Part shown: in pieces, positions 38,321-50,217 of the stretch
How positions within the stretch are numbered: position 1 is the stretch's first letter
How the letters are laid out: every line of letters begins with the position of its first letter
Origin: Penelope pileata
Taxonomy: Eukaryota; Chordata; Aves; Galliformes; Cracidae
Assembly: GCA_013396635.1 (NCBI GenBank)
Contig: WBMW01001654.1
Span: 1,074,225 to 1,138,224 of the forward strand
Length of the DNA stretch: 64,000 nucleotides
Direction: 5' to 3'
The notes under the pieces: generated by a model
What the model was told of the DNA's origin: nothing
What the model saw: only the letters and a program-made list of their open reading frames with translations
The model's database searches: none
Translations under genes and position numbers: made by a program

Positions 38321-41300
38321 ACCAAGAGAATATGACTTCTTGAAATTTTTTTAAAAGCCAAGTTCTTGCGAAGGGTTTGCTCTGCTCTTCATCCATGCCC
38401 TGTTACAAAATATACGTTGATATGTCTGGAGGATCCATGAGTGTTTTTTTTTTTTGAGTTATTGCTTTGCGTTTGAATTATGTTTGCAGCTCTCAGAATA
38501 CCCTGATGTAAACATGTAGCCACATCTCACACTTCCAATGCTCTCCATCAGAGAAAGTATAGCACACCATAACGGTGTTGCTCTACAACCATCGTTTAAT
38601 CAGAAGTGCAATAATCCATCACCTCTACATAGGCAAGGATCATTGCCCAATTCAGAGCATTACTAGTGAGATGAATCTTTTTTATAGCCTCTTATTTGAT
38701 TTATGGGATGAAGGTGAAATAATGAAAAGCTGATGAATAGAATTTCAGACTATGTGACAGAAACGAGAAAGAATTTTTAAAAAGCCACTTGGATCTTGGT
38801 GTTTGTTGTAGGGAGCGCTCGGGGATGTTCATCTGGTGAAGGAATTGAGATGGCATTTCAAGAAAAAAAAAGATGCAAGTGCTAAGTTACTGGTTAAAAG
38901 TTAACCCAATTCAAAACTGTGGCCGAGTGATAGCTGTCTAGTAGACATGGAGGTGAGCCGACTGTGCCTATTTCATCCATAAACAGTCAACGTCCCCCTA
39001 ACAAAAATATGGCCTCTATTTATTCTTTTCTGAAAAGTATGGTTTGTTTGTTTTTCCTTGCAGGAGGGGAACACACAAGAGACAAAGATAATGCAACTTC
39101 TTTGAGACCACAGCCTTAGGCAGGGTTTTATACCAGCAGTTTCTGCGCCTGCCTGCCAGGCAGCACTGAGGTCTTGCAGCATAATTCCCTCTCCTGCTGA
39201 CAGGCAGAAGGTTTACATTTCTGCTGTGGACAGATTCAGACTGAAGCTGTGACTGAAATGGATGAAGCAGCCCTAAAATTGACACATCCAGGTCACCGTT
39301 CCTGCTATCCGCCGGTGTTTTTATAGCCCCAGAAGAGAAAAACACGCCCAGAAAATCTTGAGCAGTGCTGTCTTTTGCACATTGTTCTTTATCTGGGGCA
39401 GTGAAGACACTTCTTCCAGATTCCTCCTCCGTGTATTCATGACCAAAGTCAATTTCAAAGTGGAGCGTTCCTTGAACATTCTTGAATTTACAGGAGAAGG
39501 CTAAACGCAAGGCCAAAAAGGGGAGGAAATTGATCCTTAGGCAGAGAAATGCAGCAGCTTATGTTTCCTCTCTGATACATATGGCGTTCTTGCAATGGAA
39601 TGAGGTATTAAATGTGGCATGCTACTTAGGCAATACTTCTCAAAGACTTCAGGGTCCTGAAAATACGCTTTCTTTCATTCTCTTATAAAAGAAACAAATC
39701 TTTACATTGCTTAAGTATAATTTTATAGAAGGCAGACTAATCTAAAGGCTGTGGTTGTGCAGGTAGTTCTACGTGCATCTGCTATTTTGCCTACTTGAAT
39801 GAATGAGTGCATATTTTAATATTTACAGTAGACATATCCCCAAATTTTTGTTATTGGTTAGCAATATATTTGGCATCAAGTTTTACTATATTGGTAAGCA
39901 ATAGAAGATACTGTTAACAGTTAGTGGAGTACTTTTTCTGTGAAACTCTCTTCTATATCACATTATTGGGCATGATTTTCTGCCCCTTTAGGAAACAAAA
40001 TGATACAATGATTTTCATACTATGATTGTAGTTATAAAGTTATTTCTCTCATTGGTGAAACCAGATATTTAGAAATCTTATTTTTAACTATGAGAGTTGG
40101 AAGACATACTTTATTGAAAGGAGTAGTTAAGACTGAGCATATCATGATCGAGTTAAAATTTATAGCAATTGAGAGGTTTTGAAACACGACAGCTGAAACA
40201 TACAGTTTCCTGCAGAGAAGGGTTTATGAAATGCTGCGGGGCGCATGGAAGGATGCATTACAATATGGCATTTCCCACAGAGAGGGATTTTACAGAAATC
40301 TAACCTAAAATTGCCTCTGCTCTATAGGCATCTAAAATGAAGCACAACTCATTTACGTGCAGAAGTGTCTGGACTCTGCTTTTCTCCAAAGAAACCACAC
40401 ATAAATCCTAAAAGAATGCCTCTATGCTTTATATATGACTGGCTACTTCAGAGTCTGCTAAATTAAGCTGAGACTTTCAAGTGGAAATCCTATCCACTAC
40501 TCTATATTTCAGTTGCTATTTTCAGAAAGACTTTGTAGGTATCTGTGACTTTTTAACCATGTAGTAAGATTTTGTGACCATTGCATTGGCTATTCCTAGA
40601 GCAGCAGAGGAAGCAGTGCTCTTTCTCACTTGGGAAAGAAGAACTGCAGAAGCATTGAAGTGGCAAGAGGTCACTAGGCTTTTAGGCCAACAGTGTCCCC
40701 TTCATTTACATCTATATTATTTTAAGAGAGAATTTGAAGAAAAAGATGCTTGTACATAGGATTCATTAACGACATTTTTCAGGTGCATGTAATAGATCGC
40801 TCCTTGATTTCCAGAAATATTGTTGCTGCATTAAGGACTTCTTGTTATTCATGGCACTGCCTCCATGTTGGGAGAATCTTCACTGTGGTTTTGCCCAGTT
40901 TTGAACCTTAAACTTTGTCTCTTATGTGCATTGACATGCAGCAGTTGTGTCTATAGTGGAGACTGTGCAGCATATACCCAGATGAAATATTGCATGTCTT
41001 GAGTCTACTTAGTTCCTTGTTTCTGGGCTCTGGTGTCAGTTGAGCATAGGTGACTGGCAGAGGGAAAGGGCTGGAAGATGCCCATGTGACATCAGCTGAA
41101 ACTTGCTTCTGTTTTACATTCATAGTAGAGGTGACCCAGCCTGCAGCACAAAGCCCACTGTAAAGAAACATTGAGGATTTCCATCAGGACAATGCTCTAT
41201 CATTACGAGTAACCATTTCAGCAGTGGATGACCACTGACTCCAGCCTGCATTTTGACTTATATTTGGTATATTGGGCATGAATATGCTGTTTTCAGTCAT

Positions 41301-44300
41301 TAAGCGAGAAGCAACAAGATAGATTTGACTTTTATTACATCTGCATCCTTGAAAGAAAATGGATGATCTTGGCAGGCAGGTATGGGGAATCTGAGGACAT
41401 TTGTCAATGCTCAGGCTCAGCAGAGCATTTGAGTGCAGAGGTGTTTCTATGAATATACTCTGTTGGTTTTCCGTGCTCTGAATGGTGCTGTAAAATGGCA
41501 TACATAATTATGACAGGAAGAGATGGACTTTCACAATGCCTTTTTTACTGATAGATTAGCCATAAGCAGCAAGTATGCTGCAAGCACAAACTTTTTTCTG
41601 GAGACTGAAGACGTCCCAGAGAGACAGCACAGAACTACGGACAGGATGAGTGTAGTAACTTTGTGCTTCTTGGATGTCTGACTTTCTTGTTGCTGTACCA
41701 GTGCTCAGGCTTTGGATAAAACATCATTGCCCATATCCCCAAGACCAACTTATTCTAGTATTCCTGTAGAACTGGAGTAGAAATGACAGAACAGACAAGT
41801 GAAGGACACGAGCTGCCAAGGCCTGGAGTTGGATTAAAAAATATGTTAGCATGCTGTCTGCTGATACTTCCAGTTTTAGAATAAGTGACTCTGACTCAGC
41901 AAAGTGACAGCCTGACCAGTGTCTGTGCCTGAGTTAGCCATGTAGAAACGTCTGGGGAGTTCACAGTGACTCACCCCCATAATTAACTATCACAGGTGGT
42001 GTTTTGCTTTGGGTAACTCCTCTCATACTGCTGACCTTGAGGTATTAAGGTGACCCTTAACGGTGTGTGCAAACTGTCACAATTCTTTTGTGAAATAAAA
42101 AAAAAAAATGCATTTTTTTTGTGTTTAGACTCATAATTTTTTCACAAGGTGAGGTGAGATGCTGAACATTCATTTTCTTTTTTCCCGAGTGCTGAGAGAA
42201 ATTCTTTTTTGTACTTTCCACAGCATCTCCACAAACACTGAAGGGGTTTTATAGCAGCAAAACAAAATATTTTTCCAATTTAGTCATGGAAGCTTAGTAA
42301 TAACCTACACTGTGTCTGTTCTGCCTTTTCCCACCATGAACGCTACTTGATAGCTGTGCTGTGCCACTGCCAGCGCTGCCCATTCTTTGTGTGGAGATGA
42401 GGAGGGCACCAGCTCTCCGCAGGGACGTGGCAGCACACCAGCTGTCCAGCTCTGTGTGTCGCCTAATTTGCACACAAAGCTTCCAGATAGGGCAAAGATG
42501 AAGGATCTGAATGTACTAGTACCTCTCTCCTGTAGTCTCTGAGGCCTCTGAGAATGAACAATTCTGTGAAAAAGTTATTTCAGCTATTTTTATTCTTTGT
42601 ATTATATTCCTTGCAATAATGTTGTATAGTGATGTACAGTGGGGAACAGACAGCATTTGTTCTTTGTTTTTTAGCACCTAGTTCAGTAGGTACTGCCCAC
42701 TGCTTTAGGGGCTCCCATCTGCTGTAACCTTGGAAGATGTGGCTGGGCTTTGGATTAATTGTGAATAAAGGGCTGTGGAAAGCCATTCTGCAGTTGTGCA
42801 GAATAACTCTGAATGGCAGGATACACTAGTTCACACCCACATGTCCTTCGATATAGGAAGATCTAGATCCAGGAGGATCTAGAAACCATACAAGTGTACA
42901 GAATAAACTCAGGCCTGAGGTTTCTCTTGAGTGCGTAAGTATTGGAGAGTGTTGGAGGCCCAGTGGACTCAGATGACTATTATAGCTGGGTGAAATCAGA
43001 GGTATGCTCTTTGGGCTACCTCAGTGCAAAGACTGTATATTCTCTGCTGGATTGCCCAGCCTGTTTCTCAGAGCCCACAGAACTTCCCACCATTTATTTC
43101 CCACTTTTTGAATAATGAAGGCATAAGCATATTTGGCTTTTCAATGGCAACTATATTAGAAAGAAACTGCCCAGATTTAAATTTAAGTTTATTGGATCAG
43201 TCTAGGAGTGTAGGATAACATTTCTGTTTTTGTTTAGAAGTCTGAGGTGATTCTAGCCAACACATTTTAGAGAAACACACTGAAGTATTTAATTTACCAA
43301 ATATGTATTTACAAGTATAAAAATTAAATAACAGTCTTGGTTTTTACATAAGTAGCAATTCCTTATGCTAAGGGATTTAATTTCTCGTATTTTATGTCAG
43401 TACATGAGAGATTCATTCCATGAGCTCAGTGTTCCCAGTCATAAACTGAACATTAGGTAGAAATTTTGCAGAACAATTCTGAGCGTACAAAGAAGCTAAG
43501 TTTATAATCCCAATATAAAATAGCCAAAGTGTTACACCACTTGGGAAATGTTACTGAAATGAAGCTGGATTTCGCTTAGGTAGATCCACCTTAACAGAAG
43601 TTTTCAGGGATACGTGACATATTAACCTCTATCTGTTTAAAGAAAAGTTAATTGCCATAAAACAAAACCACAGTCGAGTAAACTGTGTAAAGGGACCTGT
43701 AATTAATCAGCGCATGTTTTAGAGTGAAAAGCAATTGGAAATTATTCTAAGAACTATTCTTCCAGGTACAAAATAGAGCCACGTTTTATTAAAGTTCAGA
43801 GAAAGAGATCAATCAATAATTACATCGCAATAGCTCTAAAGCTGAGGGGAAGGCAAAAGATTTTTACGTTTGTTCAAAGCTTGCAGCATCATTTTCAGCT
43901 TTTTAGAAAAGAGCTGTCTTATTTTCAACTTGACCTAAAGTAACATCTTTAGATAACCCATGAGATGCACAGAGAACAATACAGAAAATACATGCTTGGT
44001 GAGGGGATGAAAGAAGGTATAACAATTAGAAAGCGAAAATACTATAAAAAAATGAAGAAACCATAAAACAGCAAAAAACAAAACACCAAAGCCCTTCCAA
44101 TTCCTTCATACTTGACTAGTTTGCTTTAGAAGCTGGATTTAAAAGTCAGTTAATTAACGAATCAGCTTGAATACCAGAATATTAGTGACATAAAGAGGCT
44201 AGTCAGGTTTTTAACAGGGAATATTTCTTGCATAGAGTGCAGAAGTGTAGAAAAGCATCAAAATGGCTTTAAGGCATGTCATTGTCTTTGCTTCTGCACA

Positions 44301-47300
44301 GTTTTCCGTGTGGAAAATTAATTCCACAGGAGATGTTAAGACAGGGATAAGGAGAAGACTCTAATCAGACTTTATTTTCTTACTAATTTATAATGTTTCA
44401 TCTGCCTGACCACCTGCAGGGAAAACTTTGCACTACTTTTTGACATATCATTAGCATAGACCACAGGTTCCCAGCTACTGACTGTGTCTGTTTTATCTCT
44501 GCTGTCAGACTTGTTCACAATGTGAGCAATCTCTTTTGCATCTTCAAGGATACCTGGGAAGCTTTTTATTGTCCCTGCAGAGCTCACTGTTAGCTCTTGT
44601 TCTGTTCAGGGCTCATATGCTAGCAACAGTACATGAACAAGTCAGCATAAGGACATCTAAATGTTGTAAACAACACAAGCAAATCTCTTTTTCTCTGTGT
44701 CTTCTCCAGGTTCTATGAATAAAATCTGCTCCAAGCAAACGTTAAAAGAGGCAGAAAAAGAAACACTAAAGAAACTCTATAAACTCTTTCCTTTCCTTTG
44801 GTTTTTATCAAGCAACTTTTTTTGACTTCTCAGAAGCCACATTTCTCAGGAACAGATGTATATTTCACATATATCCACACTGAGAAGCATATGAGGTAGA
44901 GCAGATACTTCTGCTGTATCCAAGCAAAAGTTTTACTCATAAAATGTTTCAACTATGAGTGCTGCTTCTGAGCTAAGAACTTCAGGAAAGTGCTTCATCA
45001 TTCACTTAACTCTTCAATTTCTTTGCAGATTTGTTAGGCAGAGAAGTGGATTTGTTACCAAACAGAAGAAGCCAAGAGCCCGCAGTAGTGCAGAAATGTC
45101 TGGATTGTAAAAGGATTTTCAGTGTACTTGTTTCCTGTATGGAACAGAAGAGCTTGAGCACCTGTTTTTTGTTGCTCTTGATGTATTTCTGTAACTGCGG
45201 CACAAGCCCATAACGGAATACTTTCAAGACAAGTGGATACAGAGATTTCTCAAAATTTTCTCTCAAATAGTGTATGATTGACTCCATGGCAGTCAACCAG
45301 CTACCAGCCCTGTGGCAAACAAACCTCTTTTCCTGCTTCTAGGTGTTAAATCCATAAAAGATTACTTGAAAATATTAGATTCACTATAGATGAACAGCTC
45401 TTTTTGAGGGGGAAGGGATTACTTTTGTCTTTTTAATATTTCAGTTTTGGAAGAACTTGAAAGGTGAAGTAACAATGAGAGGATCTCACCTGTCACACAC
45501 TGCAAGAGTCTGACACCATGAATTTGAAAACCCCGGAGACTAGTTTTGCTGAGAATGTTATAGATTAGTTTGCACTTCATCAAGCATAGTATCTCTTGCT
45601 TGTTTTGCAAAGAAATCCTCTGCTTAGAACTGCAAATTGCACTAAGAGGGACCACTGGCCATGCTGTTAACAGTAATATCTGAATTTCTCTTTGTTTGTC
45701 TTCTCCGGCAGCTCTACTCTATGTGCAAATGTTGCTTGTACACAACTTTGGCTGTCATGAAAATGCCAGTGTAGACATAGAAGGTCCCCAAGGTGTTTTT
45801 AAAAGTTAATTGCATTATGCTAAGTTCGACTGTCAGCTACAGGATGTATAAGCAAAATAACTGCTCCACTGAAAGGGTAGGACTGAAAGCGTTCTCTTTC
45901 GTTAATGACTCAAGCCCTCCACTGTTGTAGCTAAGACATAAAATCACTTCCTAAATAGATCAAGTTAATATTTTTATATGTATATATTACAATATCTACA
46001 TCTAGTGCTATCTTTGTTCTCACAGCTCTTACCCACAGCCTCTTTTGGATCGTCAGTCTCTATTTACAGCTTGTGTTTATTCACAAACAATTTTAACCTA
46101 ATGGTGCTTGAGATGATACTTTTTGGATTCAAGAACCAAATCTTTTCTGTTTACCACCTGTTATAAAGCCTGCACATTCTCATGATTATCCTACAAATCC
46201 CCTTCTGCTACTGTCTAGATTCATCCATCTTGAAGAGAAGTTGTTTACGTCTAATGGAAATGCTTCACTTGATGCACTCCATAGTTTATTTCCGTTTTTT
46301 TTTTTTTTCACAGCAACATTGTATTGGTGGCTTATGAACATCCTATAACCAAGCAAAACACACTATCTTGCTTTCTGTCTTTCCAGATCAATAAGCCTCA
46401 GGGTTAATTGGGGAATTCTTGCTGTTAAGACCCGAGCACCTGCTGTAAAACAAGAGGGTAATGTCCAGTTCTGCATGGTCCCATTAGAAAGTGCTTCTAG
46501 CAACCAGAAATAGCTCTCTCCAGGAAACAGGAAAGTGGAGTATGCAATATAAAAGTAGTTTCTCATGTTCCACATTAATTTGGGTGTATCTATTTGCAAC
46601 AGCAACGTGTGGATTATTACTGCATGTCAGAGGAGTTATTTGTAACTAGGGACAGTACGGCAAGCAATTGGCATAACAGATGAATGTTATGCATAGTCAA
46701 TTAGACAGCTTCAAAGTATACGTTTAAGTCTTGCTAGTATACATAGCAACAGTGCTGTTCTGTAATTGCCGTGACCTCTTTTGGTGCCACTCATATCTCA
46801 CCCTGAAGGTTTTAGGCATCCTTTGTAGCCTAAAAAGAAACTAGATTTCTGAATTGCTGATATTACTTAACGTGTGTGTTCCAGATTCTTTAGCTTGCAA
46901 CTGATATTTGTTATGGCTTTCCACAGTGCTGAAGGGGATTATTGGCACAGTCAGCAATTAATACGTGGTGTTAATTGATTTGAAATCTATCCTTGCAATT
47001 TTAATGGTTCTTGCAATTTTTTAATTAGAAGGGTCATGCATAATGTTTTGCCCTTTACTACATGAAAACTAAAGCAGAATTGATTGCTGAAACATGTTTC
47101 ACAGTCATGTATATGCCAGCATAATGATTTGGGGTCACAGAAAAAGGTTATGCAAGGTTATTCATCATTATCTTTGCAAAACAATAGGTATATCCCAACC
47201 ACTGCATCATTGAAGGAGTCTCCTTCAAGTTCTCCACCTTCTTTTCCGGGGTGCCGGGAGGTCAGCAAGGAGAGGAGCAGTAGCATTTGGCTACAGGGTT

Positions 47301-48206
47301 TGGCTAGCCTGAGGTGCATGTGGGGCTGGGCTGCTGGGTATATACATTTCAGAACATGTATCCTTTTACCGACAAACGGTAATATTAGGTATGCTTTGTG
47401 AATTACATTGCATCTTGAGGCTGTGTCTGTCCTGAAAAATTATTGCTTGGAACTACTGTCCTCACTGTTGCTCACTTGCATCTGGTAAGGTGTTAATAGT
47501 TCCAGAGAAGTAGGTAAATCCCCCTCTTCCCCCTATCTCCTCACTCAGGTTTCCAGAGGACCTTGAGGAAAACCTGCACTGGGCCTACAGGACTGCAGAA
47601 AATATGGTTCTTTGAGTCTTGGATGGGTTAGAGTGCCTTGCATCCTTCACCACCCAGCTCTGCCAGTAGATTCGAAGAACGTCACAAGCATGTTACCCTC
47701 AGACAGGTACAAGGGACCACATGAGTAGCAGTTTTAGACTTAAGTGTAGGAGAGAGCCAGTCTCCACTTCTGAAAAATAGTTTTGTTGATGAAAAGGTAT
47801 TTGTCATTTCTGTTGACTCAAAAACATAAGTTAAAACTACTGGCCTTTTGCCTATAAAGTTAGTTACACTGGTACGGAAGGGAGTCTAATTCCAAAACAC
47901 AGACGTAACAGGTGGGAAAGAACTGCGGCCTACATTATGGGATCCTTGCAGAATGGGGTCCACTAGGTAGCAATGCATTTATTAATGGCTGATCAAACCT
48001 GGATGACTGATATCTGAATAGACTTATTGCTTTTAGTGCTGGTACTATTCTCTACTCTGCTTTGGAAAAACGTCAGAGCCGCTAAGGTGGTCCAGAAAGT
48101 ACTTAGGCAAGTCTAAAATGTGCCATTGCTTCCATGACAGAACACCACGGGTGCAGGAAGCTCTTTGCAAGGCATTTAAAATTCTGTGACTAATCCTCGT
48201 TGTTAT
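38321..48206. other. gene-free interval
   Basis: No gene is recognised with confidence. It includes an unrecognised 166-codon minus-strand ORF (39016-39516), a GC-richer patch at about 42340-42480, and two unique blocks rich in regulatory words (about 41880-42080 and 43640-43900). The rest is AT-rich with short random ORFs. Confidence 0.5.
39016..39516 (-). other. unrecognised 166-codon open reading frame
   Basis: The longest gap-free ORF in the desert, in a locally GC-richer stretch. Its N-terminal half (FKNVQGTLHFEIDFGHEY, then TEEESGRSVFTAPDKEQC) has ordinary protein-like composition. The C-terminal half (CCLAGRRRNCWYKTL) is Arg/Cys-rich and looks like chance translation. No domain, signal peptide or membrane segment is seen. 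In 64 kb of six-frame sequence a chance ORF near this size is not rare. It could be a coding relic, an exon of an unannotated transcript, or noise. Confidence 0.2.
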
Positions 48207-48300
48207 GGTTTGACTCAGCAGATAGCTGAGTTCCACACAGTTATTCACTCACCCTCCCCCCTCCCCAAATGGGACGGGGGAGAGAAGTAGAGAGATATGC
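48207..48300 (-). mobile_element. fragment of the same avian ERV LTR family as at 9.1-9.6 kb
   Basis: TTTGACTCAGCAGATAGCTG, then TTCCACACAG, CACTCACCCTCCCCCCTC and GGGACGGGGGAGAGAA, follow the same order as TTAACTCAGCTGGCTAAGCC, CCACATAACC, TTGCTCAGTCC and GATGGGGAAGGGAA at 9139. Only the LTR 3' end remains, and it is diverged. The right border is uncertain. Confidence 0.55.
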
Positions 48301-48500
48301 AGTAAAATGCGTGGGNGCAGACATTCTTGTTAAATTACGTTTAATTTCCTGTAAGGCTGGGGTTGAACAGCAAACCTGAACATACTGAGCAATGTACTGA
48401 GCCTTTGTTAACATACTGAGTTCAAGCTGCTGAGTGCTGATGGAAGGTCACACACGAGGTCTGTGAGCAAGATTACTGTTTCCCACTTAATTTCATTCTG

Positions 48501-48616
48501 ATCACAGAATCACAGAATTGCAAGAGTTGGAAGAGACCTGTAGAGGTCACTGAGTCCAACCCCCCTTGCCAAAGCAGGTTCCCTAAAGTAGGTTGTACAG
48601 GTAGGTGTCCAGATGG
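48501..48616 (-). mobile_element. CR1 LINE 3' tail fragment, antisense
   Basis: Reverse-complement CR1 tail: ATCACAGAATCACAGAATTG, then GTTGGAAGAGACCT, GAGTCCAACCCCCC and TGTACAGGTAGGTGTCC. About 115 bp survives. Confidence 0.93.
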
Positions 48617-49096
48617 CTAATGGTGACTGATTTGTCACTGATTATCTTACTTTGAGGAGCATAACAACGAAAAATGTTAAAAAGTTTTAAAAATTGTCAG
48701 TTTCCGTGATTGTTGTTGTAGTTAGTTAAGAATTTCAAAACCTAAGAGGCAGTAGTTCTGAGATTTGGCAGGCCAGTGGAAGAGTCAAACTCTGTTTGGT
48801 ATTCATGGGAATCTAGGCAAAATCCTATAATTGATAAAGGCACTTATTTCTTATATCTTGGAAGTAAGAAAGGAGTCAGAAAATTGGGTAGAATATTTTA
48901 AACTGTGTTTTAGCAGACTTTCAAATGTTTGCCATTTATGAAGAAATATCTATCTTCTCAAAAGTTTTGCTTTGATGACTGATTATTTCATAATTGGTTT
49001 GCAATAGTATCAAAAAGGTACTCAGTCGACTCACTATGATAACATTGCATTTAAGATCTCTCTGTATGTGGGTTTATGGGATGTGAAGATCTTAAC
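48617..49096. other. gene-free spacer
   Basis: AT-rich; nothing recognised. Confidence 0.5.
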
Positions 49097-49302
49097 GCAA
49101 TATCTTTGCTCTATTCACGCTTCCATGTCAGGCGCCATTATGTCAGAGTGCGCCTCTGCTGCCATCTGTCTCATGGCAACAAAATGGAATGAAATACTGG
49201 TGAGAAGGTTCAACTTCTACTGCTGTACCACCCACATCTGCCTCTGATATTGTGGGCCAACATCATAAAATGGGAGGCATTACTTTTGGAACAGCCCTTG
49301 TA
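49097..49302 (-). mobile_element. mariner (Galluhop-like) 5' end fragment
   Basis: On the minus strand it starts TACAAGGGCTGTTCCAAAAG and continues TAATGCCTCC, TGATGTTGGCCCACAATATC and GACAGATGGCAGCAGAGGCG, then TCTGACATAATGGCGCC. This matches my recollection of the terminal repeat and 5' leader of the chicken mariner Galluhop. It stops near where the transposase frame would begin, and the other terminal repeat is absent, so it is a dead truncated copy. Confidence 0.85.
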
Positions 49303-50100
49303 TGCATGTAGGACAGTACCTACGCTTTCTGAAGACACCACAGGGTTAGACAGGGTGCTAACCATGTCCTAGATTTTCTGCAATGCTTCACCTTCCCCTG
49401 GCTCTGAAGTTGCTGCTCTGCTCTGGCAGTGCTCGGAGATCTACACCACAAGTCAGAACTTTCTCTGTTCCCAGATCCTAGCATCAACTGTGAATGCATG
49501 AATAGGCTGTTTTTTTTCTTTAAATAACTAATGCGAACATCTTAAATTTTCCCATAAATTCTTCCACCCTTTCCTTTTTGTATTCAGAGAAACCAGGTAG
49601 AAATGGGCTGCCTCAGGTTACCATTTTAAATTTCACCAGACTCCTGTGCTTTCCCTACGATTTCTTTTCAGCTTTTTCCTGTGACAATGTTCTGGCAGTT
49701 ATGAACTTGTCCTTTCTCATTCATGTAAATCACTAAAGCAATGCCCTTTCCTGCCACAGATACAATGGACATTCACCAGAGTTTTTCTCCCAATTACATG
49801 CCTCACTGGGCCCTTCTTGATTTAAATATTCTCTCATTTTCCTTTGTTCTAAGCTATCGGTGTTGCTACTCAGCAAAATCAACTCAGGAATCATAGTAGT
49901 AGTTCCCACAAGATGCTAGTGCTTTTTGAAATGCTGAAGTCTGAGAATCAATTGCTTTTGTAAAGACCAGGGATTGCGGAAGGTGTTCTTGTGATTCTCT
50001 ACCTCTGAAAGGGATTCTGTGTGAATACTGTCTGATTTTTATGTTGCTATAAGTGTAGTTCCTCAGCAACACAGCCTGAGACTCACCCTTCTCTTTTTTT
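49303..50100. other. gene-free spacer
   Basis: Nothing recognised beyond short random ORFs. Confidence 0.5.
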
Positions 50101-50217
50101 CACAGAATCACAGAATCACAGAATTGCAGGGGTTGGAAGGGACCTCAAGAGATCATCGAGTCCAACCCCCCTGCCAGAGCAGGTTCCTTACTGCAGGTTG
50201 CACAGGTAGGCGTCCAG
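50101..50217 (-). mobile_element. CR1 LINE 3' tail fragment, antisense
   Basis: Three CACAGAAT octamers, then TTGCAGGGGTTGGAAGGGAC, TCATCGAGTCCAACCCCCC and GCACAGGTAGGCGTCCAG. It is nearly identical to the tail of the 2.3-kb CR1, so both belong to a young subfamily. Confidence 0.95.

Noticed and set aside
38106..38396. ORFs with Ser-Pro-Leu-Leu or Arg-Arg-Gly-Glu repeats
   Set aside because: They are translations of the purine pentamer microsatellite and its gap, not proteins.
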